Positions 17,482 to 27,360 of a stretch of DNA of 64,000 nucleotides are shown piece by piece (positions within the stretch are counted from its first letter, which is position 1; every line of letters begins with the position of its first letter). The stretch is taken from NCBI GenBank assembly GCA_012517905.1, contig JAAYUE010000061.1, positions 1 through 64,000 of the forward strand, read 5' to 3'. The notes under the pieces were generated by a model. The model saw only the letters and a list, made by a program, of their open reading frames with translations. It was not told the DNA's origin and did not search any database. A program made the position numbers and the translations under genes. This stretch comes from Clostridiales bacterium (GTDB taxonomy: Bacteria > Bacillota > Clostridia > Christensenellales > CAG-138).

Positions 17482-17519
17482 TCGATTACGCCCGCCCAGC
17501 GACGAAAGGAGACGGAAGG

Positions 17520-17969
17520 ATGAACGATCAGGAGATCGAAGCCCTGCTCAACCAAGCCCTCAAAGACATGTTTTACAGCGTGCTGCGCCTGCAGGAAAAG
17601 AGCGTGTCCAAGCTCGCAAAAGGCAACGTCAGCCGCACGGAGATGCACACGCTTGAAATCGTTCAGGACATCCCGGACGCGACGCTCACGCAGATTGCCG
17701 AGATGCTGGGCATTACAAAAGCGACGGCAAGCGTTTCCATCAACCGCCTGGTAGAGAAAGGGTTTCTCATCAAGGCGCAGGAGAGCGAGGACAAGCGCAA
17801 GCAGATCCTTCGCCTGACCGAGGCGGGCGATGCGCTCTGCAAGAAGCACACGCAGTTTCACGACATGCTCATCCACAGCGTCATGCGCGAATTCAACGTC
17901 TCCGAATACCCGGAGGTGCTCAAATCCCTGCAGGCGCTCGTGAACTTTTTCAACTGTCTGCGCGTGTAG
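17520..17969 (+). CDS. MarR-family regulator, probable FabT-like controller of lipid synthesis
   Basis: A 149-residue winged-helix MarR protein. DNA-binding region at about 60-105: ATLTQIAEMLGITKATASVSINRLVEKGFL, then the wing with SEDKRKQILRLTEAG. Start chosen at 17520 because AAGGAG lies 9 bases upstream. It lies between two copies of one inverted repeat, one at the VOR promoter and one at the fatty acid promoter directly downstream. In streptococci and relatives the MarR protein FabT sits at the head of the fab cluster and represses it, so a FabT-like role is likely here. The ligand (acyl-ACP, acyl-CoA) is unknown. Confidence 0.85.
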   Translation: MNDQEIEALLNQALKDMFYSVLRLQEKSVSKLAKGNVSRTEMHTLEIVQDIPDATLTQIAEMLGITKATASVSINRLVEKGFLIKAQESEDKRKQILRLTEAGDALCKKHTQFHDMLIHSVMREFNVSEYPEVLKSLQALVNFFNCLRV

Positions 17970-18162
17970 CCTTCGCTGCATAGAAATCGCATAGCGCGCA
18001 TGAATATCCAACCTCGAAAAGCCCCGTCCGGCAAAAAGCGCGGCGCCCGCCGCGTCCGGTCAGGCGGCGGCGGACCATATTGCGCCGCCGCTTGCTGAAT
18101 AAATGCACTGACATTTCAATTTCTGTCGATTTCAATTCCATTTTCGCCTCGCCCGAGCGGTC

Positions 18163-18191
18163 TTGACAAGGAAAACAAGCCGTGCTATCAT
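18163..18191 (+). promoter_or_regulatory. Promoter of the fatty acid synthesis operon
   Basis: TTGACA (18163-18168), 17-base spacer, TATCAT (18186-18191). Start expected near 18198, giving a leader of about 65 bases before accB. Confidence 0.78.
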
Positions 18192-18204
18192 TCTGCGCAT
18201 GATT

Positions 18205-18219
18205 GTTAGCACTGCTAAC
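18205..18219. promoter_or_regulatory. Operator copy 2 (fatty acid operon)
   Basis: GTTAGCACTGCTAAC, a perfect inverted repeat around the central C, 13 bases after the -10 element (about +8 to +22). It differs from the copy at 17326-17340 at one base. Likely binding site of the MarR-family protein encoded between the two copies. Confidence 0.72.
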
Positions 18220-18264
18220 CATGTGCCGGCGAATTTGTATTTTCATACGAAAAGGAACCGCAGA

Positions 18265-18684
18265 ATGGATTTGGAAGCGATCTTCAAGCTCATGGACCGG
18301 GTGGAAAAATCTTCCTTTACCCGGGTCGAAATAGAATCGAACGGACTGCGCGTCGCGCTGGAGCGCAGCGCTTCGGCGCGCGCGGCCGAACCCGCCGAGG
18401 CGGAGGCAAGCGCGGCGTCCGCGCCCGCCGGACAGGACGAAACAAACGCGGTCCGCTCGCCGATCTCCGGCGTGTTTTACCCCGCGCGGGAACCCGGTTC
18501 GGAGCCCTTCGTCTCTTTAGGCGCCCGCGTTGAAAAGGGCGACACGCTCTGCATCATCGAGGCGATGAAGACCATGAACGAGATCCGCTCCCCGAAATCC
18601 GGCGTGATCGCGGCAATCCTTGCCGAAGACGGCGCGACGGTCGCCTCCGGCGACACGCTCTTTCTGCTGAGCGAAGGAAACTGA
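18265..18684 (+). CDS. accB: Biotin carboxyl carrier protein of acetyl-CoA carboxylase
   Basis: A 139-residue BCCP, carrying the biotin that shuttles CO2 in acetyl-CoA carboxylase. The C-terminal half is a biotinyl domain with the attachment motif EAMKTMNE (Lys102); an Ala/Glu-rich linker (36-60) joins it to the N-terminal part. AAAGGA before 18265 supports the start. First gene of the eleven-gene operon; one base separates it from accC. In many Firmicutes accB sits next to fabZ, so its leading position here is a rearrangement of the usual order. Confidence 0.95.
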   Translation: MDLEAIFKLMDRVEKSSFTRVEIESNGLRVALERSASARAAEPAEAEASAASAPAGQDETNAVRSPISGVFYPAREPGSEPFVSLGARVEKGDTLCIIEAMKTMNEIRSPKSGVIAAILAEDGATVASGDTLFLLSEGN

Positions 18685-18685
18685 C

Positions 18686-20047
18686 ATGCAGACGGTACTC
18701 GTGGCAAATCGCGGGGAGATCGCCGTGCGCATCATCCGCACCTGTAAAAAACTGGGACTTCGGACGGTTGCGGTCTATTCGGAAAACGACGAGCGCAGCC
18801 TGCCTGTCCGCCTTGCGGACGAGAGCGTCTGCATCGGCCCGCGCCCCGCGGAAAAAAGCTATCTCAATATCGATACGATCCTCGCGGCGGCGAAAGCCTA
18901 CCGCGCGGACCTTCTCCATCCCGGCGTCGGCTTCCTTTCGGAAAACGACGCGTTTGCCGCGGCCTGCGCCGAGGCGGGCGTCGTATTCATCGGCCCCGCG
19001 CCGGAGACCATGCGCATGCTCGGGGACAAAGAGGCCGCGCGCAGGGTCATGCTCGCAAACGGCTTCCCCGTCGTCCCCGGTTCGGACGGAACGGTGGAGA
19101 GCCTGAAAGAGGCGCTCAGCGTCGCGCGGACCATCGGTTACCCGCTCATGATCAAGGCCGCCAAGGGCGGCGGCGGCAAGGGCATCCGCATCGTCGAGGA
19201 CGCGGCGGCGCTCGAAAGAGAGCTTCCGCTCGTGCGGCGCGAGGCGCAGCAGGCGTTTGGCGACGGGGGCGTATATCTCGAGGCGTACATGCCCGAGTCG
19301 CGGCATATCGAGGTGCAGATCCTCGCGGACACGCACGGCAACGTGCTGCATCTGGGCACGCGCGAATGCACGCTCCAGCGAAAGAACCAGAAGCTCATCG
19401 AGGAAGCGCCGGCTGCAAACGTACCCGCCGAAACCATCTGTGCCATCGAACAGACCGCGGTGGACATCGCCCGCGCGGTCGGGTACCAGAACGCAGGCAC
19501 CGTCGAATTCCTTCTGTCAAAGGACGGGCGGTTTTTCTTCATGGAGATGAACGCGCGCATTCAGGTGGAGCATCCGGTTACGGAGAGCATCTACGGCCTC
19601 GACCTCGTCAAGGCGCAGATTCAGGTTGCGCTGGGTCACCATCTGCGCGTGCCGCAGGAAAGCCTGGTCCCGCGCGGACACGCCATCGAGTGCCGCATCA
19701 ACGCGGAGTGCCCGGCCGAACAGTTCCGCCCCTCCCCGGGCGTGCTTTCCGGCGTGTCTCTGCCCGGCGGATACGGCGTCCGCATCGACAGCGGCTATGC
19801 CGTCGGGGACGAAATTTCGCCCTATTACGACTCCATGGTGCTCAAGCTCGTCGCACACGCGGACGACCGCGAGGAGGCCATTCGCCTCTGCTCGGCCGCG
19901 CTGACCGAGCTCGTCATCGACGGAATCGAACACAACGCCGATTTTGCGCGCGCCATGCTGGCGGACGCGGATTTCCGCGCCGGAATTGCGCATACCAAGT
20001 GGATCGAACAGACCTTCCTTCCGCGTTATCTGAGAGGACGGCCATGA
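18686..20047 (+). CDS. accC: Biotin carboxylase subunit of acetyl-CoA carboxylase
   Basis: A 453-residue ATP-grasp enzyme that carboxylates the biotin of AccB using bicarbonate and ATP. N-terminal VLVANRGEIAVRIIRTCKKLG, the glycine-rich loop KAAKGGGGKGIR (about 154-165), and MEMNARIQVEHPVTE (about 287-301) are all present. Length is normal. The stop overlaps the accD start as ATGA (20044-20047). Confidence 0.97.
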   Translation: MQTVLVANRGEIAVRIIRTCKKLGLRTVAVYSENDERSLPVRLADESVCIGPRPAEKSYLNIDTILAAAKAYRADLLHPGVGFLSENDAFAAACAEAGVVFIGPAPETMRMLGDKEAARRVMLANGFPVVPGSDGTVESLKEALSVARTIGYPLMIKAAKGGGGKGIRIVEDAAALERELPLVRREAQQAFGDGGVYLEAYMPESRHIEVQILADTHGNVLHLGTRECTLQRKNQKLIEEAPAANVPAETICAIEQTAVDIARAVGYQNAGTVEFLLSKDGRFFFMEMNARIQVEHPVTESIYGLDLVKAQIQVALGHHLRVPQESLVPRGHAIECRINAECPAEQFRPSPGVLSGVSLPGGYGVRIDSGYAVGDEISPYYDSMVLKLVAHADDREEAIRLCSAALTELVIDGIEHNADFARAMLADADFRAGIAHTKWIEQTFLPRYLRGRP

Positions 20048-20913
20048 ATCTTTTTTCGGAACAAATCGAACACGAATCCGCCGCCGGGCGCGCAGAGGCG
20101 ACCGGCATGCTCGACATGCTGCGCTGCGCGCGCTGCGGGCGCGACCTCGTCGCGGAGGTCGTGCTTGCGGGGGACGCGGCCTGCCCGTATTGCGGCAGCC
20201 TCTTTCGCCAGCCCGCGTATCGCCGCATCGAGGCGATCGTGGACAGCGGCAGTTTCATCGAAATCGAGCGCGAGGCGGAGCCGGGCGACCCGCTGTCGTT
20301 TCCGGGCTATCGCACGAAGCTCGAAAAAGAGCAGGAAAAGTCCAAGATGCAGGAAGGCGTGGTCATCGGCAAGGCGACCATCAAGGGCCTGCGCACCGCG
20401 CTCGCGGTCATGGACAGCTATTTCATGATGGGCAGCATGGGCACCGTGGTCGGCGAAAAAATCGTCATCCTCGCGGAGTTTGCACTGCATAACCGCCTGC
20501 CGCTCGTGATCTTCTGCGCCTCCGGCGGCGCGCGCATGCAGGAGGGCGTGCTCTCGCTCATGCAGATGTCGCGCACGACCATCGCGCTCGCGCGACACAG
20601 CGCGGCGGGCCTGCTGCACATCAACGTGCTCACGCACCCGACCACGGGCGGCGTGACCGCGAGCTTTGCCATGCAGGGGGACATCACGCTCGCCGAGCCC
20701 GGCGCGCTGATCGGCTTTGCCGGCCCGCGCGTGATCGAGCAGACCGTGCGGGACAAGCTGCCGGAAGGGTTTCAGACGGCGGAGTATCTCTACGCCCACG
20801 GGTTGATCGACCGCATCGTGGACCGCAGGGACCTGCGCGAAACGCTCGCGTCCCTGCTGGCGCTGCACAATATCGAGCGCGCGGCCGTTCCCGAAAAGGA
20901 GGGACGCGGATGA
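20044..20913 (+). CDS. accD: Acetyl-CoA carboxylase carboxyltransferase, beta subunit
   Basis: A 289-residue carboxyltransferase subunit transferring CO2 from biotin to acetyl-CoA. The N-terminal zinc ribbon is intact (CARCGRDL ... CPYCG), and the crotonase-like core has CASGGARMQEG and TTGGVTASFAMQGD. Start at 20044 overlaps accC by four bases; the frame is open further upstream but without start signals. Followed by accA with another ATGA overlap, so the two carboxyltransferase subunits are made together. Confidence 0.96.
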   Translation: MNLFSEQIEHESAAGRAEATGMLDMLRCARCGRDLVAEVVLAGDAACPYCGSLFRQPAYRRIEAIVDSGSFIEIEREAEPGDPLSFPGYRTKLEKEQEKSKMQEGVVIGKATIKGLRTALAVMDSYFMMGSMGTVVGEKIVILAEFALHNRLPLVIFCASGGARMQEGVLSLMQMSRTTIALARHSAAGLLHINVLTHPTTGGVTASFAMQGDITLAEPGALIGFAGPRVIEQTVRDKLPEGFQTAEYLYAHGLIDRIVDRRDLRETLASLLALHNIERAAVPEKEGRG

Positions 20914-21722
20914 TTCGGAAGGATTCGGACGCCCAGCCCGCCTGGGAGCGCGTCATGAACGCGCGCAAGGAAGACCGCCCGCAGGCGCGCGACTATATCG
21001 AAAAGCTCTTTCACGGCGTATTCGAGGTGCGCGGCGACCAGTGCATGGGCGACGACGAAGCGATCGTCACCGCCGTGGCATGGTTTGAAACATACCCCGT
21101 CACCGTCATCGGCCAGCAGAAAGGCCACACGCTCGAAGAGCGCATGCGCTGCAACTTCGGCATGCCCTCCCCCGAGGGCTATCGAAAGTCCATGCGCGCG
21201 CTCAGACAGGCGGAGAAGTTCAATCGCCCCGTGATCTGCCTCGTGGACACGCCCGGCGCGTTCTGCGGCGTGGAGGCGGAGGCAAAAGGTCAGGGCCGCG
21301 TCATCGCGGAGCATCTGCGTGCCATGGCGACGGTGAAAACGCCCTGCATCTCGATCATCATCGGCGAAGGGGGCAGCGGCGGCGCGCTGGCGCTCTCGCT
21401 TGCCGACCGGCTGATCATGCTCGAAAACAGCTATTTTTCCGTGATTTCGCCCGAGGGCGCGGCGTCCATCCTGTTTAAGGACAGCTCGCTTGCCTCCGAG
21501 GCGGCAAAAAATCTGAAACTCACGGCGGGAGACCTCAAGCGCTTCGGCATCGTGGACGGCATCATCCGCGAACCGCAGGGCTACTCTCGCTTCCATATGG
21601 ACGAGAGCGCGGAGGCGGTGAAAAAAGCCATTCGCGGCGCGCTCAAGCGGCTGAGCCACATCCCGCCCGATCGGCTGGTGGAACAGCGGCAGCAAAAATA
21701 CTTGAATATGAGGTGGTACTGA
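20910..21722 (+). CDS. accA: Acetyl-CoA carboxylase carboxyltransferase, alpha subunit
   Basis: A 270-residue alpha carboxyltransferase subunit. GMPSPEGYRKSMRALRQAEKF, LVDTPGAFCG and IGEGGSGGALAL are typical of AccA, with oxyanion-hole glycines in the last motif. It lacks the longer N-terminal helical region of the E. coli protein (319 residues), as is common in Firmicutes. One base separates it from fabH. Confidence 0.96.
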   Translation: MIRKDSDAQPAWERVMNARKEDRPQARDYIEKLFHGVFEVRGDQCMGDDEAIVTAVAWFETYPVTVIGQQKGHTLEERMRCNFGMPSPEGYRKSMRALRQAEKFNRPVICLVDTPGAFCGVEAEAKGQGRVIAEHLRAMATVKTPCISIIIGEGGSGGALALSLADRLIMLENSYFSVISPEGAASILFKDSSLASEAAKNLKLTAGDLKRFGIVDGIIREPQGYSRFHMDESAEAVKKAIRGALKRLSHIPPDRLVEQRQQKYLNMRWY

Positions 21723-21723
21723 A

Positions 21724-22716
21724 ATGCTGGCACCGGTAACGATCGCAGGCGTCGCAAAATGCGTGCCCGAACGGGTGGTCACAAACTTCGATCTCGAATC
21801 CATCGTGGAGACGAGCGACGAATGGATCGCGAAACGCACGGGTATCCGCTCGCGGCACGTTGTCATCGGCGAAACGGGTGTCGGCATGGCCTGTCAGGCC
21901 GCCGGGGATGCGCTCGCCATGTCCGGCGTGCGGGTCGAAGACGTCGGCGTCATCGTCGCCTGCACGATTACGGGCGAGGACCTGACCCCGTCCCTGGCGG
22001 GCAGCGTGCAGAAAGCGCTCGGCATCCCCGTCTGCGCGGCGCTGGACGTCTCCGCCGGCTGCACGGGCTTTATCTACGCGCTCGTCACGGCGGCTTCGCT
22101 CATGGACACGCTGCAAAAGGACGCGGCCATCGTGGTCGCCAGCGAGGTGATGACGAAGTATCTGGACTGGACGGACCGCTCCACCTGCGTGCTCTTTGGC
22201 GACGGCGCGGGCGCGCTGGTGCTCAGGCGCAGTGAAACCGCGCACCTGCTCTGCCCCATCCTCTCCGCAACGCCGGATACGGACGACGTGATCACGGTCC
22301 GAAAGGAAGCGCGCACAACGCCGTTTACCGGTCCTGCCGAGGAAATCGGCAGCTTCATCCGAATGAAGGGCGCGGACGTGTTCACCTACGCCGTCGGCGT
22401 GATGGAACAGACGCTTTTGCAGTTGTCGGGGGCATGCCCGGACCATCCGTATACAAAGGTCGTCCCCCATCAGGCGAACGAGAAGATCATCGATTTTGTC
22501 GTGCGCACCATGGGCCTGAGCCGGGAACAATTTTTCGTGAACATTTCGAACTATGCCAATACATCCTCCGCCTCGATTCCGATCGCCCTGAGCGACGCAT
22601 GGGAGTCCGGCTGGCTGCGCGCGGGAGACCGCGTCGCGCTCGTCGGCTTCGGCTCCGGGCTGACCAGCGGCGGCGCGATGATCGATTGGACATTACCAAA
22701 CAAAAAGGAGAACTGA
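21724..22716 (+). CDS. fabH: 3-oxoacyl-ACP synthase III
   Basis: Initiating condensing enzyme, joining an acyl-CoA primer to malonyl-ACP; 330 residues. Catalytic triad: Cys113 in SAGCTGF, His249 in VPHQAN, Asn279 in YANTSSAS. FabH decides whether straight (acetyl-CoA) or branched (isobutyryl-CoA and similar) primers are used, the point at which the neighbouring VOR operon could feed in. Primer choice cannot be read safely from the sequence. Confidence 0.97.
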   Translation: MLAPVTIAGVAKCVPERVVTNFDLESIVETSDEWIAKRTGIRSRHVVIGETGVGMACQAAGDALAMSGVRVEDVGVIVACTITGEDLTPSLAGSVQKALGIPVCAALDVSAGCTGFIYALVTAASLMDTLQKDAAIVVASEVMTKYLDWTDRSTCVLFGDGAGALVLRRSETAHLLCPILSATPDTDDVITVRKEARTTPFTGPAEEIGSFIRMKGADVFTYAVGVMEQTLLQLSGACPDHPYTKVVPHQANEKIIDFVVRTMGLSREQFFVNISNYANTSSASIPIALSDAWESGWLRAGDRVALVGFGSGLTSGGAMIDWTLPNKKEN

Positions 22717-22719
22717 ATC

Positions 22720-22947
22720 ATGCAGGAAAAGATTATTGAAACATTGATGTCCCAGCTGGACCTCGACCGCGATGCGATTACGATGGAGAGTCGCTTTATC
22801 GAAGATTTCTCCATGGACTCGCTCGATATGGTCGAGATGCTCATCAACCTCGAAAAAGAGACCGGCATCAAGGTCCCCGTCGAGGAAGTCGGCGACATCC
22901 ACACCGTCGGCGAGCTCATCAAACATCTCGAAGGAAAGCAGCAATGA
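22720..22947 (+). CDS. acpP: Acyl carrier protein
   Basis: A 75-residue acidic ACP. The phosphopantetheine site is Ser34 in DFSMDSLDMVEM. AAAGGAGAAC precedes the ATG. Located between fabH and fabK as in many Firmicutes; the stop overlaps fabK as ATGA. Confidence 0.97.
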   Translation: MQEKIIETLMSQLDLDRDAITMESRFIEDFSMDSLDMVEMLINLEKETGIKVPVEEVGDIHTVGELIKHLEGKQQ

Positions 22948-23906
22948 GATACCCCGGCACCATCTGCGCGCTGACGGGCACGCAATATCCGCTGATCCAG
23001 GGCGGCATGGCATGGGTTTCGGACGCAAGTCTGGCCGCCGCCGTGTCGATGGCGGGCGGACTCGGCGTCATCGCCGCGGGCAACGCCCCGCCGGACTGGG
23101 TGGAGCGGCAGGTGACCGAGCTTCGCGCAAAGACGGACAAACCCTTCGGCCTGAACGTCATGCTGCTCAGCCCTTATGTGGCGCAGGTTGCGGAGCTGGC
23201 CGCGGACCTTCATGTGCCTGTGGTCATCACGGGTGCGGGCAATCCGGACGCATACGTCAAGCGCTGGAAAGCGGCCGGCTGTCTGGTTGCGCCCGTCGTG
23301 GCGAGCCGCGCGCTGGCGATGCTCATGGAGCGCATGGGCGCGGATTTCGTCATTGCGGAAGGCTGCGAGGCGGGCGGACACATCGGCGAGCTGACCTCCA
23401 TGGTGCTCTGGCCGGACATCGCGCGCAGCGTATCCATCCCCGTCGTAGCGGCGGGCGGCGTCTTCGACGCAAGCGGCGTCGCGGCGGCGTTCTGTCTCGG
23501 CGCAAAGGGCGTCCAGGTCGGCACGCGGTTCATCCTCGCCGAGGAGTGCACCGCGCACGAGGCGTATAAGGAGCGCGTGCTGCGCGCCAAGGACATCGAC
23601 AGCAAGGTGACGGGCCGCATCACGGGCCATCCCGTGCGCGTGCTCAGAAGCCCCCTGCAGCGGGAGCTTGCAACCGCGGAATACGGGCCGGACGGCGCGG
23701 CGGCCGTGGAAAAACTCGGCGAAGGATCGCTCATGCGCGCCGTGCTGCACGGCGACAAGGACCGCGGCTCCTTTATGGCGGGCCAGTGCGCCTGCATGAT
23801 GGACCGCATCCAGCCCGCCGAAGCAATCGTCAGGGAACTCTTCGACGCGGAGCTGATCGTCCGGGCGCTTTCCGGCGCATCGGCAATGTTGGAGGCAAAC
23901 GAATGA
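22944..23906 (+). CDS. fabK: Enoyl-ACP reductase II (FMN-dependent)
   Basis: A 320-residue flavoprotein of the nitronate monooxygenase/FabK fold performing the last reduction of each elongation cycle. Family marks: YPLIQGGMAWVSD, GGLGVIAAGN, AEGCEAGGHIG, VVAAGGVFDASGVAAA and GVQVGTRF. No fabI is seen in the window, so this is probably the working enoyl reductase, implying natural triclosan tolerance of the pathway. ATGA overlaps at both ends. Confidence 0.95.
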   Translation: MRYPGTICALTGTQYPLIQGGMAWVSDASLAAAVSMAGGLGVIAAGNAPPDWVERQVTELRAKTDKPFGLNVMLLSPYVAQVAELAADLHVPVVITGAGNPDAYVKRWKAAGCLVAPVVASRALAMLMERMGADFVIAEGCEAGGHIGELTSMVLWPDIARSVSIPVVAAGGVFDASGVAAAFCLGAKGVQVGTRFILAEECTAHEAYKERVLRAKDIDSKVTGRITGHPVRVLRSPLQRELATAEYGPDGAAAVEKLGEGSLMRAVLHGDKDRGSFMAGQCACMMDRIQPAEAIVRELFDAELIVRALSGASAMLEANE

Positions 23907-24832
23907 AGACGGCTTTTCTATTTCCCGGGCAGGGCGCGCAGTCGCCCGGCATGGGGTCGGACTTATATCTATCATATAGCCGTTATCGCGACACCTTCGA
24001 CCGCTGCGAAGCGGAAGCCGGGCTGGACCTCAAGTCCGCCTGTTTCAACGGCGAGGGCATGGACGGCAGCGACGTGATCCAGGCCGCAATCTATACGCAC
24101 TCCGTATCGACGCTGCGCGCGCTTGAGGCCGAGGGCGTCGGTGCGGACGTGTTCGCGGGGCTTTCGCTCGGCGAATATGCCGCGCTGTGCGCCGCGGGCG
24201 TGTTTCCGGACGCGCGGGGCGCGCACATCGTGCTTAGGCGCGGCGCGCTCATGGACGGCGCGGTGCCTCCCGGCACGGGCGGCATGCTCTCCGTCATCGG
24301 GCTGACGCTGGAACAGGTCGAGCCGGTGATCGCCGCGTTTGGCAACGTTTATCTGTCCAACCATCTCGCCGAAACGCAGCTCGTGCTCGGCGGCCTGCTG
24401 GACGAACTGGACTTAGTCAAACCGCTGCTGGACGGCGCGGGCGCGCGCATGACGACGATGCTCGCCATGAAAGGCCCGTCGCACTGTCCCCTGCTCGACG
24501 ATGCGGCCAAGCAATTCGGCGCGGAGCTTTCGGGTGAAGCGCTCGGGCGCCCGTCCCGAACGGTCTACAGCAATGTGCTCGGCGCGCCGTATCCGGCGGA
24601 TGCGGACGTCGCCGCGCTGCTCTGCGCGCAGATGAACACGCGCGTGCGCTGGCACGACTGCGTGGAGGACATGCTCGGCAGCGGCGTCACCCGCTTTGTG
24701 GAGATCGGACCCGGCGGCGTGTTGACCAAGATGCTCAAGCGGCGCGCGGGACGCGACGTCTCTCTCTACAGCGTGCAGGACGCGGCCTCGATGGAGGCGT
24801 TTCTCCACGCATATGAGGGGGACCGCGCATGA
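23903..24832 (+). CDS. fabD: Malonyl-CoA:ACP transacylase
   Basis: A 309-residue transacylase loading malonate onto ACP. PGQGAQ near the N-terminus, GLSLGEY with nucleophile Ser88, and GPSHCPLL with catalytic His194. Start at 23903 overlaps fabK as ATGA. Slightly unusual is Ser-His-Cys where most FabD have Phe-His-Thr/Ser. Confidence 0.95.
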   Translation: MKTAFLFPGQGAQSPGMGSDLYLSYSRYRDTFDRCEAEAGLDLKSACFNGEGMDGSDVIQAAIYTHSVSTLRALEAEGVGADVFAGLSLGEYAALCAAGVFPDARGAHIVLRRGALMDGAVPPGTGGMLSVIGLTLEQVEPVIAAFGNVYLSNHLAETQLVLGGLLDELDLVKPLLDGAGARMTTMLAMKGPSHCPLLDDAAKQFGAELSGEALGRPSRTVYSNVLGAPYPADADVAALLCAQMNTRVRWHDCVEDMLGSGVTRFVEIGPGGVLTKMLKRRAGRDVSLYSVQDAASMEAFLHAYEGDRA

Positions 24833-25563
24833 GCAAAGTCGCGCTGGTCACCGGCGGCTCCGGCGGCATCGGCCGCGCGGTCTGCCTGCGCCTTGCGCAG
24901 GAGGGCTTCGACGTCGCCGTGCACTACAACAGCAACGCGGAGGGCGCAGTGCGCGTCTGCCGCGAAATCGAGGCGCTGGGGCGGCGCGCCGCCGCGCTCG
25001 GCGCGGATCTGAGCGACTCCGCCGCATGCGCGGAACTGATACAGGGCTGCGTCGAGCGCCTCGGCGGGTTGGACGCGCTCGTCAACAACGCGGGCGTCAC
25101 CTGCGACGCGCTGATGATGCGCATGACGGACGAGCAGTATCACAAAGTGCTCCGCGCCAACCTCGACAGCTGCTTTTACTGCACGCGCGAGGCGATAAAC
25201 CATATGGCGCGCGAAAAGCGCGGCAAGATCGTCAGCGTCACGTCCGTGGTCGGCCTGACCGGCAACGCGGGACAGGCGAACTACGCCGCGTCCAAAGCGG
25301 GCATCGTGGGGTTGACCAAGTCCGCCGCAAAGGAAGTCGCCCGCTGGGGCATCTGCGTCAACGCAGTCGCCCCCGGGTTCATCGAGACGGCCATGACCGA
25401 AAAGCTGAACGACGTTGCGAGGGACGCGCTGAAAAAGAGCATCCCCATGCGACGCATCGGCAGCCCGGAGGACGTCGCCGCCATGGTCGCGTTCCTTTGC
25501 TCCGACGGGGCGGGATACGTCACCGGTCAGGTGTTCGTCGTGGACGGCGGCATGGCGATGTAG
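24829..25563 (+). CDS. fabG: 3-oxoacyl-ACP reductase
   Basis: A 244-residue short-chain dehydrogenase reducing 3-oxoacyl-ACP with NADPH. Cofactor loop TGGSGGIG (8-15), NNAG (86-89), catalytic Ser139, Tyr152 and Lys156 (YAASK). C-terminal GQVFVVDGGMAM is standard. ATGA overlap with fabD. Confidence 0.96.
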   Translation: MSKVALVTGGSGGIGRAVCLRLAQEGFDVAVHYNSNAEGAVRVCREIEALGRRAAALGADLSDSAACAELIQGCVERLGGLDALVNNAGVTCDALMMRMTDEQYHKVLRANLDSCFYCTREAINHMAREKRGKIVSVTSVVGLTGNAGQANYAASKAGIVGLTKSAAKEVARWGICVNAVAPGFIETAMTEKLNDVARDALKKSIPMRRIGSPEDVAAMVAFLCSDGAGYVTGQVFVVDGGMAM

Positions 25564-25592
25564 TGTTTTGTATCGATCAAGGAGGATAGGAT

Positions 25593-26825
<1,233 letters not shown>

Positions 26826-26832
26826 GACAATC

Positions 26833-27276
26833 GTGGAATCCATCGGTATCGAACAAATCAAGCGCATCCTGCCGCATCGCGAGCCGTTTTTGATGGTGGA
26901 TCGCGTGGACGAGCTCACGCCCGGCGTATCCGCAAAGGGCGTGAAAGCCGTCTCGGCAAACGAGTGGTTCTTTCAGGGACATTTCGCGGAAACAAAAGTG
27001 ATGCCCGGCGTGCTGATCGTTGAAGCGCTCGCGCAGGCGGGCGGCATCGCGCTGCTCACGCAGGAGGCCATGCGCGGCAAGCTCGCGTTTCTCGGCAAGC
27101 TCACCAACGCGCGCTTCTACGCGCCTGTCGTCCCCGGCGATCTGCTGGAGCTGGACTCGCGCATCGACGCGGTCAACGGCAGCGTCGGCAAGGGCGTGGG
27201 CACCGCCACCGTGCGCGGCAAAAAGGTCGCGACCTGCGAATTCGTGTTCGCGCTGAAAGACCCTTCCGAGCTCTGA
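26833..27276 (+). CDS. fabZ: 3-hydroxyacyl-ACP dehydratase
   Basis: A 147-residue hot-dog-fold dehydratase. ILPHREPFLMVDRV, catalytic His50 in FFQGHF and Glu64 in PGVLIVEALAQ are present. Start is GTG at 26833 with GGGAGG about 10 bases upstream; there is no ATG in a suitable place. Last gene of the operon, followed by a terminator. Confidence 0.95.
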   Translation: MESIGIEQIKRILPHREPFLMVDRVDELTPGVSAKGVKAVSANEWFFQGHFAETKVMPGVLIVEALAQAGGIALLTQEAMRGKLAFLGKLTNARFYAPVVPGDLLELDSRIDAVNGSVGKGVGTATVRGKKVATCEFVFALKDPSEL

Positions 27277-27301
27277 AATAACGCTTTTATGCAAAAAAAT
27301 T

Positions 27302-27325
27302 ACGTCCCGTATGGGACGTTTTTTT
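27302..27325 (+). terminator. Terminator of the fatty acid operon
   Basis: ACGTCCC (27302-27308) pairs with GGGACGT (27313-27319) around GTAT, then a run of seven T. Placed 26 bases after the fabZ stop. Confidence 0.88.
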
Positions 27326-27360
27326 ATGGGATGCCGGAAATTCAGCCGCGATCTGAGCGC

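Larger units (their letters stand above)
17213..17519. other. Divergent control region between VOR operon and MarR gene
   Basis: About 300 bases holding the VOR promoter and its operator (17326-17377) and, facing the other way, a probable MarR promoter with two palindromes (17436-17481). The part from 17213 to 17320 is the VOR leader and may encode a short N-terminal extension of the P-loop protein. Confidence 0.7.

Noticed and set aside
17980..18100. GC-rich hairpins after the MarR gene as a riboswitch or attenuator
   Set aside because: They lie upstream of the fatty acid promoter at 18163, have no T run, and look like ordinary GC-rich pairing, perhaps a weak terminator.
19366..20043. N-terminal extension of accD
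   Set aside because: Overlaps accC out of frame; the ATGA overlap at 20044 and the zinc ribbon mark the real start.
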